A stretch of 20,691 nucleotides of DNA from a virus: the IMG/VR virus record IMGVR_UViG_3300022752_005221, positions 1 through 20,691 of that record; one strand, written 5' to 3'. Under the pieces are notes generated by a model. It made no database searches and was not told where the DNA came from. It saw only the letters and a list, made by a program, of their open reading frames with translations. This document shows positions 1-7,665 of this stretch, piece by piece (the first letter of the stretch is position 1; every line of letters starts with the position of its first letter). The position numbers were made by a program, and so were the translations under genes.

Positions 1-505
1 GCTCACCGAGCACCCAGATGTCACCTGGCTTGGAGACCGGGGTCTCGGTGACCTCAGGTACTGCATCTTCATCGGTCAAGCCGTCTTGGGTCTGCTCTTC
101 GCCGGCAATCAAAGCCTCCCACTCCTCCGTGGAAAAGCCAGTAAGGCCAAGGTCAAAGCCAGCGTCCTTCAACTCGGACAACTCGATACCGAGCAGCTCG
201 TCTTCCCAGGAGGCGTTCTCACCGATCTTGTTGTCGGCCAGAATCAAGGCGCGGCGCTGGGTGTCAGTGAGGTGCTCCATGGGCACCACGGGAACCTCGG
301 CAAGACCGAGCTTGCGAGCAGCCAGCAACCGACCATGGCCGGCAATGACGTTGTTCGCGCCATCGATCAGGATGGGAGCACCCCAGCCAAACTCCCGAAT
401 GCTCGCGGCGATCTGAGCCACCTGAGCGTCGGAATGCTGCTTGGCATTGCGCGCATAGGGGATCAGCGAATCGACCGCGCGGTATTCGAGTTTGATGGGG
501 TTCAT
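1..505 (-). CDS. ParB-like nuclease domain / DNA methylase protein, partial
   Basis: The reading frame starts at the ATG at 505-503 and runs off the left edge, giving 168 visible residues. The N-terminus is a ParB-like domain: an opening IPYARNAKQH stretch near residue 15, then PILIDGANNVIAGHGRLLAA around residues 44-63, with the GHGR box typical of ParB/Srx folds. It ends in an acidic linker and PGDIWVLGE, a phrase that in this family normally leads into the N4/N6 DNA methylase domain. Phage homologues usually lie just upstream of the terminase genes and probably methylate phage DNA. The methylase half is outside the window, so that part is inferred. No strong Shine-Dalgarno is visible; the leader holds a terminator-like hairpin ending about 15 bases before the ATG. 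Confidence 0.85.
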   Translation of the reverse strand, partial: MNPIKLEYRAVDSLIPYARNAKQHSDAQVAQIAASIREFGWGAPILIDGANNVIAGHGRLLAARKLGLAEVPVVPMEHLTDTQRRALILADNKIGENASWEDELLGIELSELKDAGFDLGLTGFSTEEWEALIAGEEQTQDGLTDEDAVPEVTETPVSKPGDIWVLGE

Positions 506-518
506 GAAGGCCTGAAAT

Positions 519-559
519 GAAAAACCCGCCTCGCAGCACTGGGTGCATGGGGCGGGTTT
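519..559 (-). terminator. Leftward rho-independent terminator-like hairpin just before the methylase gene
   Basis: AAACCCGCC (522-530) pairs with GGCGGGTTT (551-559). An inner GCAC/GTGC stem (536-539 with 543-546) closes most of the loop. On the minus strand the stem is followed by TTTTTCATTT, a good U-run; on the plus strand there is no T-run. The hairpin is therefore directional, towards the methylase gene. It could also act as an attenuator, because the methylase ATG follows almost at once. Confidence 0.6.
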
Positions 560-570
560 GAAGGGCAGAA

Positions 571-600
571 AACAAAACGCCCACCGAGAAAAACTGGGCG
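571..600 (-). terminator. Second leftward rho-independent terminator-like hairpin
   Basis: CGCCCA (578-583) pairs with TGGGCG (595-600) across an 11-base loop. On the minus strand the stem is followed by TTTTGTTTTCT. It lies about 60 bases after the DUF6456-like stop codon and in tandem with the hairpin at 519-559, so it probably marks the end of the early/replication transcript. Confidence 0.6.
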
Positions 601-659
601 GGCGTGATTTGAGTGATTAGCTGAATCGTATCTCATCGATATATATCGGTCAAGCCCTT

Positions 660-1181
660 TCAGCGTGAATATCCGTAGTGAACTGCAAGCACCGCGAGCG
701 CACCGACCAGGATGCCTTTGGCCTCGTACTGATTGAGCGTTCGCCCGTTCCACCCCTCAACGGCGGACCACTCTTTCACGCTGCGACCCAGACCTGCCAC
801 ATGCCAAACGGCGCAGCCACCCGGGCTGCTGATTCCGCCTACTGCGTCGAGCGCCTCGTGCATGTGCTTGCGCGCCCAGACCACCCGCTCGGTCATGCTG
901 TCCTTCCACTGGCCACCGGGAATGCGGGTGAGCGGCGGAGCGCCTGCTGGGTCCATCTGGGCAAAGACAAAGGTTCGGTTGAAGTCCTGTCCTGCATCGT
1001 GCATTTGAGGCGTGATTGAGCCGTTGCGCAGCAAGATGCCCAGGGAGTCGATGCAGCGAAAGTGTTCGGTGCGGTAGCTCGTGCCCTCTTCAGCGAGGCT
1101 GTTCCACTCAGCAAGCCGGCCACCAGCCAAGCGAACGACGCTGCCGTGCTCCAGGGGTTGAGTGAGCGGTTTTTTAGCCAT
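660..1181 (-). CDS. DUF6456-like small phage protein (173 aa)
   Basis: I chose the ATG at 1181 because GGGAGG sits just upstream (7-base spacing) and because the frame above it overlaps the resolvase gene. The C-terminal half has a helical pattern with RTFVFAQMDP, then ARKHMHEALDAVGG, then a GWNGRTLNQYEAKGILVGAL block and a final YG. This resembles DUF6456 proteins, an uncharacterised group from proteobacterial phages and chromosomes with a conserved aromatic/Gly C-terminus. The similarity is from memory of the pattern, not from a search. The start overlaps the resolvase stop by 8 bp, so translation is probably coupled. It is the last gene before the two terminator hairpins. Function unknown; a DNA-binding or packaging-associated role is only a guess. 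Confidence 0.7.
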   Translation of the reverse strand: MAKKPLTQPLEHGSVVRLAGGRLAEWNSLAEEGTSYRTEHFRCIDSLGILLRNGSITPQMHDAGQDFNRTFVFAQMDPAGAPPLTRIPGGQWKDSMTERVVWARKHMHEALDAVGGISSPGGCAVWHVAGLGRSVKEWSAVEGWNGRTLNQYEAKGILVGALAVLAVHYGYSR

Positions 1182-1716
1182 GACAGGCACCTCCCGCAGT
1201 GCGCCCGCCGCTTTGCGCCAATGCCCAGTCCAGGACGGCCAAGGCATCAGCCTCGTTGTCATCGGCAACCACATAGCCTCGCGCCCGCATGGCTGAAACC
1301 ATCTCGGTCTTCCCAGCGTTCCCCTTGCCGGTCACATGGCGCTTGATCGTGCCCACGGGAACGCCCTGGTACGGGATCTTTTGGTGCTCGCACCAACTGG
1401 TCAGGGTTGCCAGAAAGCCGCCGTAGGCGTGCGCGGCATCGACTCCGAGGTGACGGCGCACCTCCTCGAAATAAACCGCGTCCAGCCCAGACGCAGCATC
1501 TTTCGGGGCCGTCGTAGCCAGGAGTTCGTCGAGCCAGCGGCGAAAGCGCAGGTAGCGCATACCTCCACCCTCGAATCGTTGGGGCTTGAAGCTGACATAG
1601 CCGTGGGTGACCGAGCGATCCGGCAGGCTCAGCGCCCAGCCAGTCGTGGTGCCCAGGTCCAGCGCCAGAACGGCTTGGGGTGTGGCGTTGGGTTGTGAAT
1701 CCTGTGGGCGATACAT
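1174..1716 (-). CDS. RuvC-like Holliday junction resolvase (phage, RNase H fold)
   Basis: This 180-residue protein has the acidic residues expected of a RuvC/RNase H-fold resolvase: Asp20 in LALDLGTTTGWA, Glu84/Glu85 in YFEEV, and Asp152, Asp153 and Asp157 in DDNEADALAV near the C-terminus. A TIKRHVTGKGNAGK stretch (123-136) matches the substrate-binding region seen in such enzymes. It should cleave four-way DNA junctions or branched replication intermediates made by phage recombination, before packaging. GGAGG lies 9 bases before the ATG. It is the first gene after the 388-bp non-coding stretch and it overlaps the next gene by 8 bp. Length and spacing of motifs look intact. Confidence 0.85.
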   Translation of the reverse strand: MYRPQDSQPNATPQAVLALDLGTTTGWALSLPDRSVTHGYVSFKPQRFEGGGMRYLRFRRWLDELLATTAPKDAASGLDAVYFEEVRRHLGVDAAHAYGGFLATLTSWCEHQKIPYQGVPVGTIKRHVTGKGNAGKTEMVSAMRARGYVVADDNEADALAVLDWALAQSGGRTAGGACHG

Positions 1717-2104
1717 CGGGGAAGTCCTCCAAGGGTGCGAACAAGCGCGCGTGCCAACTTGTTCAAGCGACCTGGAGGAGCTCAGGCATCGCCGGGTCAG
1801 GGCTGGTGCGGCTCCCTCATGTCCGTTTCTGTTACGGCTTCGGGGAAGTCAAAGCGGCTCACGTGGCAGTAGCCAGGGCCGGCTTCAATCTTTCATCTTT
1901 CAACGCCAAGTGCATGGGCCTTGGAGTAGTAGAGAGATATTTCAATATTTATTTATTTCAATCTAGTTCTCCCTCTCTCTGTCTCTGTCTGGGGGGCTTC
2001 GCGCACGCGAGGCTCTAGGTTCCCACTTTTTATATGTGTATCTCTAGTGGGGGGTTTGAAAGATGAAATTACTGAAGCAAGCCCATCCGGGCGCCACCCG
2101 CCCT
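1717..2104. other. 388-bp non-coding region, candidate replication origin or control element
   Basis: No convincing gene is seen. A 13-bp perfect inverted repeat, TTTCATCTTTCAA at 1891-1903 and its complement at 2056-2068, is extended outwards by GCTTCA/TGAAGC with slightly different spacers. Inside lie an AT-rich run (about 1938-1962), a pyrimidine tract with two G interruptions (1967-1990), a TCGCG/CGCGA hairpin (about 1999-2010), a direct repeat of CTCTAG (2013-2018, 2042-2047) and a CCCACT/AGTGGG inverted repeat (2022-2027, 2046-2051). The site is next to the primase-helicase gene, where phage origins are often found. That it is an origin is inference. Confidence 0.45.
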
Positions 2105-4396
2105 TCATAGGACCTTGATCCACTGGGCGGGGCGACCCTTGCTTTGCAAGGCCATCATCTCGATCAACCCAGCCTCAGCTAGGGTGCGCAACACCCCGTC
2201 ACGCTGGCGGTGATCCATGAACTGGGTGCGCCGGGTGAAATCGCTCTTGGACATTCCAGCCATGCCCGCATCCCGCAGGATCTGCATGGCCCGCTTGTGG
2301 TGGGACTCGACCTGGTTCTCGGACACCCGCGCAGATGCTTCACGGATCGTGAGCTCGGCACAGTGGCGCGATAGCATGATCCCCCACTCGGCATCGTGAT
2401 CCTCGATCTGGGGGTCCACTGGGTCGCGCGAGACCGCGCGAATGAGCGCCAGCTTGGTGGCGTTTTCCTCGATCCGGGCCAGGATGGACGAGTACCCGGT
2501 GCCTCGCGATGTACGAAGGCGCTCGACCAACTCCTGGTCAAGCTGGCGGAAGGTAGCTCTGGCTTGCGGAGTCATCGGGACCACGCGGGGATCCACCAGC
2601 ACCTCATCGATGGCACCCACATCCGTGAGATTGCCGTTGAGCTTGCCGCCTCCCTGGTGGATAAGGATCAACCGGTCAATCAGGTCTTGGGGCGGGTCGA
2701 TGACGCCAAACGCCTCGTTGCTGTCCGGGAAGTCGTCCTCGCTTTCCATGATCAGAAAGCGAGCCAGCGATCCGTCTGCCACGTTGGACGCCTGCAACGC
2801 CTGCCAAAAGTGCAAAGGCGTCGTGGTGCCATAGATGCAGGCGCACGGCTGGTGAATAGCCCGGTGGGCGTTGTTGTGCTGGGTGCTGGCGTACTCGACC
2901 CCGAAATAGGTGGTGCCTGAGGTGGTGTAGAGCTCGGTCAACAGGTCCAGGATCTCGCACACATAGCGCGGCGAGCGCTTGCGGTCGGCCGCTGCCGAGA
3001 GAAACATCCCGAACTCATCGAGCTGGAACAGGATCGCGGGCTGGCGCTGGATGGCTGTCAACAGGCCTGAGCCCGATGCGATCTTGTTGCCACCCAGGTA
3101 CTGCAGCAGGTTGGCCTTGCGGAACAGCTCGTTGATCACCACACGGCTGTGGTTTTTTCCGGCACCACTCTCGGCGATGCCAACCACATAAAGGTTCGAA
3201 CGGATGTTGCTCTCGGTTCGGTACTTGCGCCCCATAAGTGCCCCGATCGCACACAGGCTCGCACCGAGTGCGAGCACCGGCTGAGGGCGTTTGGCCGTCG
3301 CTGCCATCAAAGCCATCATGTCTGCAATCACACCCCCCACCTGATCCCAACCGACCGGCATAGGCTTGGGTGGTGGCAGTGAGATTTCATGTGGCTCAAT
3401 GGAAATTGGGTCAGCGGCTTGCAGCGCCTGCAGAAACTCACGCGCCGGGTGGTGCCCGTTCGTGACGATTTCGCCGTTCAACTGCATCTCGGCGTCGGGC
3501 TCCCACCCGTTGTCCAGCGCCAGCTTGTAGATCGTGCCGGCCCCTATGCGCTGGGGGGCGAAGCTGCGCCAACTGCGTGCCGTCGTCTTGGGGTCGTTCT
3601 TCTGCGAGCTTTCGGACCATGCCTCAAACAAGGGCCAGCCCTCATCGCCGAGCGCACCCTTGGTGGCCATCCCGATACGAACCCAACTGTCGTAATCCAG
3701 ATCGGCGTTGTCGATGTGCCTGAGGGCATCTTCGACAGCCTCATAGGTGCCGCGCTGCTCAGGAAGGTTGGCGCACTCCATCGGGGAACGCAAGCCAACG
3801 CCCAGGGTCTTGGGACGCAACTCAGCCGGAATCAAGCGGTACGCCTCCTTGGCGAACTCCCGGGCCTGGGCCTCTGTGATGCCGGGCAAGTCATCAGGGC
3901 TCAGGTCAGCCAAGGTGCTCACTGGCCAGTCATAGGGCTTGCCGGTATCCGGGTGGATGCCATAGGCGATGAACTGCTGGCCGACTCCCAGCACCTCAAT
4001 GGGCGGGTACTTGAAGCCGGAAAACGGCTGCACGGCCCGGTAGACCAGCAGGCGCTTTGGCGCATGGCCAATGCGAACCGCAGGTGTGTCGCCCAGCATC
4101 CGCTTGGCCAGCGCCTCGATCTCAAGCGCAATGGTGGGCGAATCGAGTACGTCGATGTCAATGCCGATCACCCGCCCCGCGGCGATACCGATGCCTGCCT
4201 CGGGCCAGTTGCCCCAGATGTCGACCTCGTTGTCGGTGGTGTCACGCTCGCAATGTCGGCTCCACTTGGGGTACTCGTGCCAAGCGCCAAGCTTGTAAAG
4301 ACCTGGCTTCTTGGTGTTGGGTTGAATCGGCAGGATCGGAAAGCCGCGATCGACCAGGGTGGCGCCCAACTGCGCCATGTAATTTTTGTTTGTCAT
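2105..4396 (-). CDS. Primase-polymerase / DUF3987-type helicase replication protein (763 aa)
   Basis: The N-terminal region (about 10-190) is a bifunctional primase/polymerase domain. It has the metal-binding GIDID (Asp80, Asp82) and the following RIGHAPKRLLVYR segment with His111. Residues about 218-300 match a PriCT-2 domain (DALRHIDNADLDYDSWVRIG and a Trp-rich stretch). The C-terminal half is a DUF3987-like ATPase with a P-loop at 406-414 (GIAESGAGK) and Walker B LDE at 459-461. The protein probably primes and unwinds DNA at the element's own origin. AAGGAG lies just before the ATG at 4396, and this Shine-Dalgarno overlaps the stop codon of the upstream zinc-finger gene. The domain chain appears complete. 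Boundaries are by eye. Confidence 0.9.
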   Translation of the reverse strand: MTNKNYMAQLGATLVDRGFPILPIQPNTKKPGLYKLGAWHEYPKWSRHCERDTTDNEVDIWGNWPEAGIGIAAGRVIGIDIDVLDSPTIALEIEALAKRMLGDTPAVRIGHAPKRLLVYRAVQPFSGFKYPPIEVLGVGQQFIAYGIHPDTGKPYDWPVSTLADLSPDDLPGITEAQAREFAKEAYRLIPAELRPKTLGVGLRSPMECANLPEQRGTYEAVEDALRHIDNADLDYDSWVRIGMATKGALGDEGWPLFEAWSESSQKNDPKTTARSWRSFAPQRIGAGTIYKLALDNGWEPDAEMQLNGEIVTNGHHPAREFLQALQAADPISIEPHEISLPPPKPMPVGWDQVGGVIADMMALMAATAKRPQPVLALGASLCAIGALMGRKYRTESNIRSNLYVVGIAESGAGKNHSRVVINELFRKANLLQYLGGNKIASGSGLLTAIQRQPAILFQLDEFGMFLSAAADRKRSPRYVCEILDLLTELYTTSGTTYFGVEYASTQHNNAHRAIHQPCACIYGTTTPLHFWQALQASNVADGSLARFLIMESEDDFPDSNEAFGVIDPPQDLIDRLILIHQGGGKLNGNLTDVGAIDEVLVDPRVVPMTPQARATFRQLDQELVERLRTSRGTGYSSILARIEENATKLALIRAVSRDPVDPQIEDHDAEWGIMLSRHCAELTIREASARVSENQVESHHKRAMQILRDAGMAGMSKSDFTRRTQFMDHRQRDGVLRTLAEAGLIEMMALQSKGRPAQWIKVL

Positions 4397-4404
4397 GGCG
4401 CTCC

Positions 4405-4728
4405 TTAAAACGGTGGGTCATCGGCATAGGCCTGGCGCAGAAAGTCTTGAAATGCGGTGACAGCCACATCGATGAGCGTCGCCCACTCCTGCTCGGTCCA
4501 GCTTGCCAGGTCTGTCTTGCCGATCTCCTCGACGTAGGCGCCCGCGCTCATGCCGGCGGCTGCCAGCGCATTGGCTTCGTGTTTGTTTGGATCGATCATT
4601 CCCTTCAACCTTGCTGTGATGTTCTGGCAGCGCCGAGAGCACTGTTTGCTGTCTGGCGCGTCCACACGGATGTAGCGCGGTGCGAAACCATAGCCGCGGG
4701 CATCCCTGCGGCAGATCACGCACATCAT
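4405..4728 (-). CDS. Small zinc-finger phage protein, DUF6511-like (107 aa)
   Basis: The start is the ATG at 4728-4726, which overlaps the helicase stop as ATGATG, giving 107 residues; a longer frame above it only repeats the helicase region out of frame. Four cysteines, C3-x2-C6 and C30-x3-C34, look like a zinc site. The middle has MIDPNKHEANALAAAG and then YVEEIGKTDLASWTEQEW, a pattern I recall from DUF6511 proteins, small and uncharacterised, found beside replication genes. It sits between the helicase and the primase, which suggests an accessory role in replication. This role is inferred from position only. Confidence 0.75.
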   Translation of the reverse strand: MMCVICRRDARGYGFAPRYIRVDAPDSKQCSRRCQNITARLKGMIDPNKHEANALAAAGMSAGAYVEEIGKTDLASWTEQEWATLIDVAVTAFQDFLRQAYADDPPF

Positions 4729-6302
4729 GAAAACCGGGCTCCGACGACTTCGGTGTAACGACCGCTTGGGCGCACGGCGATCTCGGATGGGCAGCGCAGC
4801 TTGGCTGCGCAGGCGATCGCTTCGTCCACCCGGCGGGGCAGCGGCAAGCCTTGGGCGCGGTTGGCCCACCAGGAGGCTGCCTTTTGGCGCGGATAGCCCT
4901 GGTGTTCGATGCAGATCCACTCGCTGTGGTGTGTGAGCCCGCTCCAGTAGTCCACCCGCAATGACGGCGGCTTGCCCGGCTTGTCATGTCGGGCGTAGGA
5001 GACACGGGTGACCGGCACCCACTCGGACTTGCCGGAGGTCAAAATGTCCAGGTTGCTGGCTTTGGCCTCGATCTTGAGTTCGGGCGGCGGGAACACATGC
5101 CCGCAATCAGGACAGGTGCGCACCGAGGCGTGCACGATGCTGTCGCACTCGGGGCAGGCCTTGGTGGGCGCAACGCCATCCTCACCGCCCTTGGGCCGCT
5201 TGGGCTTGACGGCATCAATGGGACCGTGGCGGGCAATGTTGCCGGCAAAGTCCAACACCAGGCAATCGGTCTTACCAGGCGCCAGCCGGCAGCCGCGACC
5301 CACGATTTGGACATACAGCCCTGCAGACTTCGTTGGACGCAGCATGGCGAGCAGGTCCACGCTTGGGGCGTTGAACCCGGTGGTGAGCACATTGGCGTTG
5401 GTCAGGCATTGAATCCTGCCAGCCTTGAAGTCATTGATGATGGACTCGCGCTGCGCACCGGGTGTGTCCCCGACGATGGTCTCGCAGCTCACGCCACGCG
5501 CACGAATCGCATCGCGCACATGGTAGGCATGGTCCACACCGGCACAGAAGATGAGCCAGCTTTTGCGGTCCTTGCCGTAGGAGAAGATTTCGTCAACGGC
5601 GGCCTGGGTGATGTTGTCCTTGTCGACCGCTGCCTCAAGGTCCTTGGCAATGAACTCGCCGCCGCGGGTGCCCACGCCCGTCAGGTCAATCTGGGTGGCC
5701 ATCCGCTTGGAGATCAGCGGCGAGAGGTAGCCCTGGTCGATCAACTCGCGCACCGACACCTCATAGGCTATGTCCGTGAAGATGGCGTCATCGCCCTCAT
5801 GCAGGAGTCCGGAGTCCAGCCGGTATGGCGTAGCGGTCAAGCCGATCACCTTCATCTGGGGGTTAAGTCGGGCCAGGTCAGAAAGAAAGCGCCGGTACAT
5901 GGTGTTGCTCGACCGCGGAATCAGGTGCGCCTCGTCAATGAGCACCAGATCACACTGCTGCACGTCATAGACCCGCTTGTGGATCGACTGGATGCCGGCA
6001 AAAAGGATCCGGGCATGGATATCACGCTGCTTGAGGCCGGCCGAATAGATGCCCGCCGGGGCCTGCGGCCAGAGCTTCTTGAGCTCGGTGTAGTTCTGCT
6101 CGATCAGCTCTCGAACGTGGGTCACGATCAGGATGCGCTGATCCGGGAAGGCCTTGAGCACACCTTCGACAAAGGTGGCCATCACCAGGGACTTGCCGCC
6201 CGCAGTGGGGATCACCACCAGCGGGTTGCCGGTGGCCTCATGAAAGTAGTTGTAGATGCCTTGAATGGCACCGCTTTGATAGGGGCGAAGGGTCAGACTC
6301 AT
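4725..6302 (-). CDS. Superfamily 2 DNA helicase with zinc ribbon (525 aa)
   Basis: All core SF2 motifs are visible: motif I TAGGKS at 33-38, motif II DEAH at 123-126, motif III TATP at 156-159, and motif VI QIVGRGCRL at 332-340. A four-cysteine zinc ribbon follows (C383, C386, C397, C400). Residues about 410-525 form a C-terminal part I cannot assign. Related helicases (SSL2/RAD25-like, type III restriction-like) in phages remodel branched DNA or assist replication. AAGGAG stands 8 bases before the ATG at 6302. The upstream nuclease gene's stop codon overlaps this Shine-Dalgarno, and its own stop overlaps the next gene by 4 bp, so the three genes are probably translated together. Confidence 0.9.
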   Translation of the reverse strand: MSLTLRPYQSGAIQGIYNYFHEATGNPLVVIPTAGGKSLVMATFVEGVLKAFPDQRILIVTHVRELIEQNYTELKKLWPQAPAGIYSAGLKQRDIHARILFAGIQSIHKRVYDVQQCDLVLIDEAHLIPRSSNTMYRRFLSDLARLNPQMKVIGLTATPYRLDSGLLHEGDDAIFTDIAYEVSVRELIDQGYLSPLISKRMATQIDLTGVGTRGGEFIAKDLEAAVDKDNITQAAVDEIFSYGKDRKSWLIFCAGVDHAYHVRDAIRARGVSCETIVGDTPGAQRESIINDFKAGRIQCLTNANVLTTGFNAPSVDLLAMLRPTKSAGLYVQIVGRGCRLAPGKTDCLVLDFAGNIARHGPIDAVKPKRPKGGEDGVAPTKACPECDSIVHASVRTCPDCGHVFPPPELKIEAKASNLDILTSGKSEWVPVTRVSYARHDKPGKPPSLRVDYWSGLTHHSEWICIEHQGYPRQKAASWWANRAQGLPLPRRVDEAIACAAKLRCPSEIAVRPSGRYTEVVGARFS

Positions 6303-6313
6303 GCTGGTGCTCC

Positions 6314-7270
6314 TTAAAAGGTGTTCGCATACTTGTTCATACCGGTGTCGCGCCAGCGATTCCCACTGGCGAACTCGTACTCGACCCAGTCCTCGCCTGC
6401 GTCGACCTGCTGGCCCGGCACCAGCGATGGGATGAAGAGGTGCATGGCGCAGGCAGCACGCTGGTCAGCCTCGGTCAACCGGCGGTCGTGACGTGCGCAG
6501 TGCCACCCTCCGTCGACGGGTGTCGCATGCAGGCAGGTGCGGCAATTGATCTCGGGGGCGGAAGCGTCTGGTGCGTCCGCGTGGCAGACCGGTGCGTGGT
6601 CACACATTCGGCACTGGTACCAGGCAGGATCTGTGCTGATGCGCGGCGGTGGGGTGGCCGCAAAGATGACTCGCTCCGCCTTGGCCAATAGGCCCTGCGC
6701 AAAAGCCGGATCTGCCTCGACCCGCTCGACGTAAACGTCGTCGGTGTCCTTGCAGACGGCCAGGTACATCGCACGGGTCAAGCCCATGAGGTGCATGTAG
6801 GTCTGCATCTGGGCAAAGTGCAGCGGCTTGCTATCGCGCACCTTCCTTGCCATCAAATCGTTGAAGCTCTTGACCGAGTGCGTCTTGAACTCCAGCACGT
6901 GCCAGGTCTTGGGCGCCTCCAGCAGGTTGATGGCCACGCCATCGAGCGAGCCCCCAAAGTGGCCACCATGCGCTTGAACCCGAAACTGGCGACCCGTGTC
7001 CGGATCAACTTCCAGAACCGTCGCTCCGGTGCGACGCAGGTTCTGAACCAGCCGAGCTTCTTCCAGTTGGCCGGTCTCAAACAGGCGCAAAAGGCGGCCA
7101 GGATGCCGGGCGCGGGTGACCCAGCGGAAATCAAACCAGAGGGCGCGCTCACATTCCTTGCCTATCAGCGACGCGCCAAGGTGGGCACGAAACCCGTCTC
7201 CTGCGTCGGCTTCGTAGGCGGAGAAGATCGCCTCTCGGGTGAGGCTGGTGATGCTGGGCAATTCAGCCAT
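6314..7270 (-). CDS. Cas4/RecB-like PD-(D/E)XK nuclease with probable Fe-S cluster (318 aa)
   Basis: The nuclease core is seen as GGSLDG (Asp110), HVLEFKTHS (Glu127, Lys129) and a QMQTY helix (154-158), the usual D...ExK...Q order. Cys40 in the GKECERALWF motif together with C220, C223 and C229 in CRMCDHAPVC reproduces the 1+3 cysteine layout that holds a 4Fe-4S cluster in Cas4 and AddB-type nucleases. A second cysteine group (C243, C246, C258, C274) follows. It probably resects DNA ends for the annealing proteins encoded upstream. The ATG at 7270 has a G-rich Shine-Dalgarno and overlaps the previous gene by 8 bp. No cas1, cas2 or CRISPR repeats are present, so a CRISPR role is unlikely. Confidence 0.85.
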   Translation of the reverse strand: MAELPSITSLTREAIFSAYEADAGDGFRAHLGASLIGKECERALWFDFRWVTRARHPGRLLRLFETGQLEEARLVQNLRRTGATVLEVDPDTGRQFRVQAHGGHFGGSLDGVAINLLEAPKTWHVLEFKTHSVKSFNDLMARKVRDSKPLHFAQMQTYMHLMGLTRAMYLAVCKDTDDVYVERVEADPAFAQGLLAKAERVIFAATPPPRISTDPAWYQCRMCDHAPVCHADAPDASAPEINCRTCLHATPVDGGWHCARHDRRLTEADQRAACAMHLFIPSLVPGQQVDAGEDWVEYEFASGNRWRDTGMNKYANTF

Positions 7271-7652
7271 GCTGCACCCCCTGCTTGGCGTGAAGCTCCC
7301 GGGCTCGGGTCACCGCTGCCTGCCAGCGCTCATCGTCGCAGCCGGCGCGCAGCACCTCGATCAGTGCATCCTTGAACCGCTCCCTGTGGCCCCCGGACTC
7401 AGCCGCATTCAACTTGGCCATGTGAGCGGTCAACTGCGCCAGTTCCTGCTGTTTCAGGCGCAGCGCCGTCTTGGCCCGGTGGAACCAGGTGGCATCGAGC
7501 GACTTCTTCTCTGTCTGGCGACGGATGTCGGTCGTTGCAATCTGGATCCTTATGGACGCGATCTCATCTTGAAGCGCGGCCAACCGCTCGCGGCAGCCCT
7601 GCAAGGTGCCGGGCAGTCGGATCGGCGTGGCCGCTGGCGCGTGCTCATGCAT
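7263..7652 (-). CDS. Coiled-coil protein of unknown function (129 aa)
   Basis: I place the start at the ATG at 7652, which has AAGGAGG 8 bases upstream. A longer in-frame version would run through the DUF669 gene and add a proline-rich stretch with no support. Residues about 20-82 are rich in Leu, Gln, Arg and Glu with a heptad feel, suggesting a coiled coil. The C-terminal part (RERFKDALIEVLRAG) is helical with acidic and basic residues. I do not recognise a family. It lies between a DUF669 protein and a nuclease whose start it overlaps by 8 bp, so it may be a nuclease partner; that is a guess. Confidence 0.75.
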   Translation of the reverse strand: MHEHAPAATPIRLPGTLQGCRERLAALQDEIASIRIQIATTDIRRQTEKKSLDATWFHRAKTALRLKQQELAQLTAHMAKLNAAESGGHRERFKDALIEVLRAGCDDERWQAAVTRARELHAKQGVQHG

Positions 7653-7665
7653 GCTCGGGTCCTCC

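Noticed and set aside
3389-4408. Long plus-strand open frame (339 aa) opposite the primase gene
   Set aside because: It is antisense to a gene with clear primase and ATPase motifs, has no family resemblance and lacks a Shine-Dalgarno; high GC leaves such frames open by chance.
4986-6317. Long plus-strand open frame (443 aa) opposite the helicase gene
   Set aside because: The minus strand carries all SF2 helicase motifs; the plus-strand product is Gly/His/Ala-rich with no domain.
6314-7270. A CRISPR-Cas locus suggested by the Cas4-like nuclease
   Set aside because: No repeat-spacer array and no cas1 or cas2 gene are visible; phage recombination neighbours explain the nuclease better.
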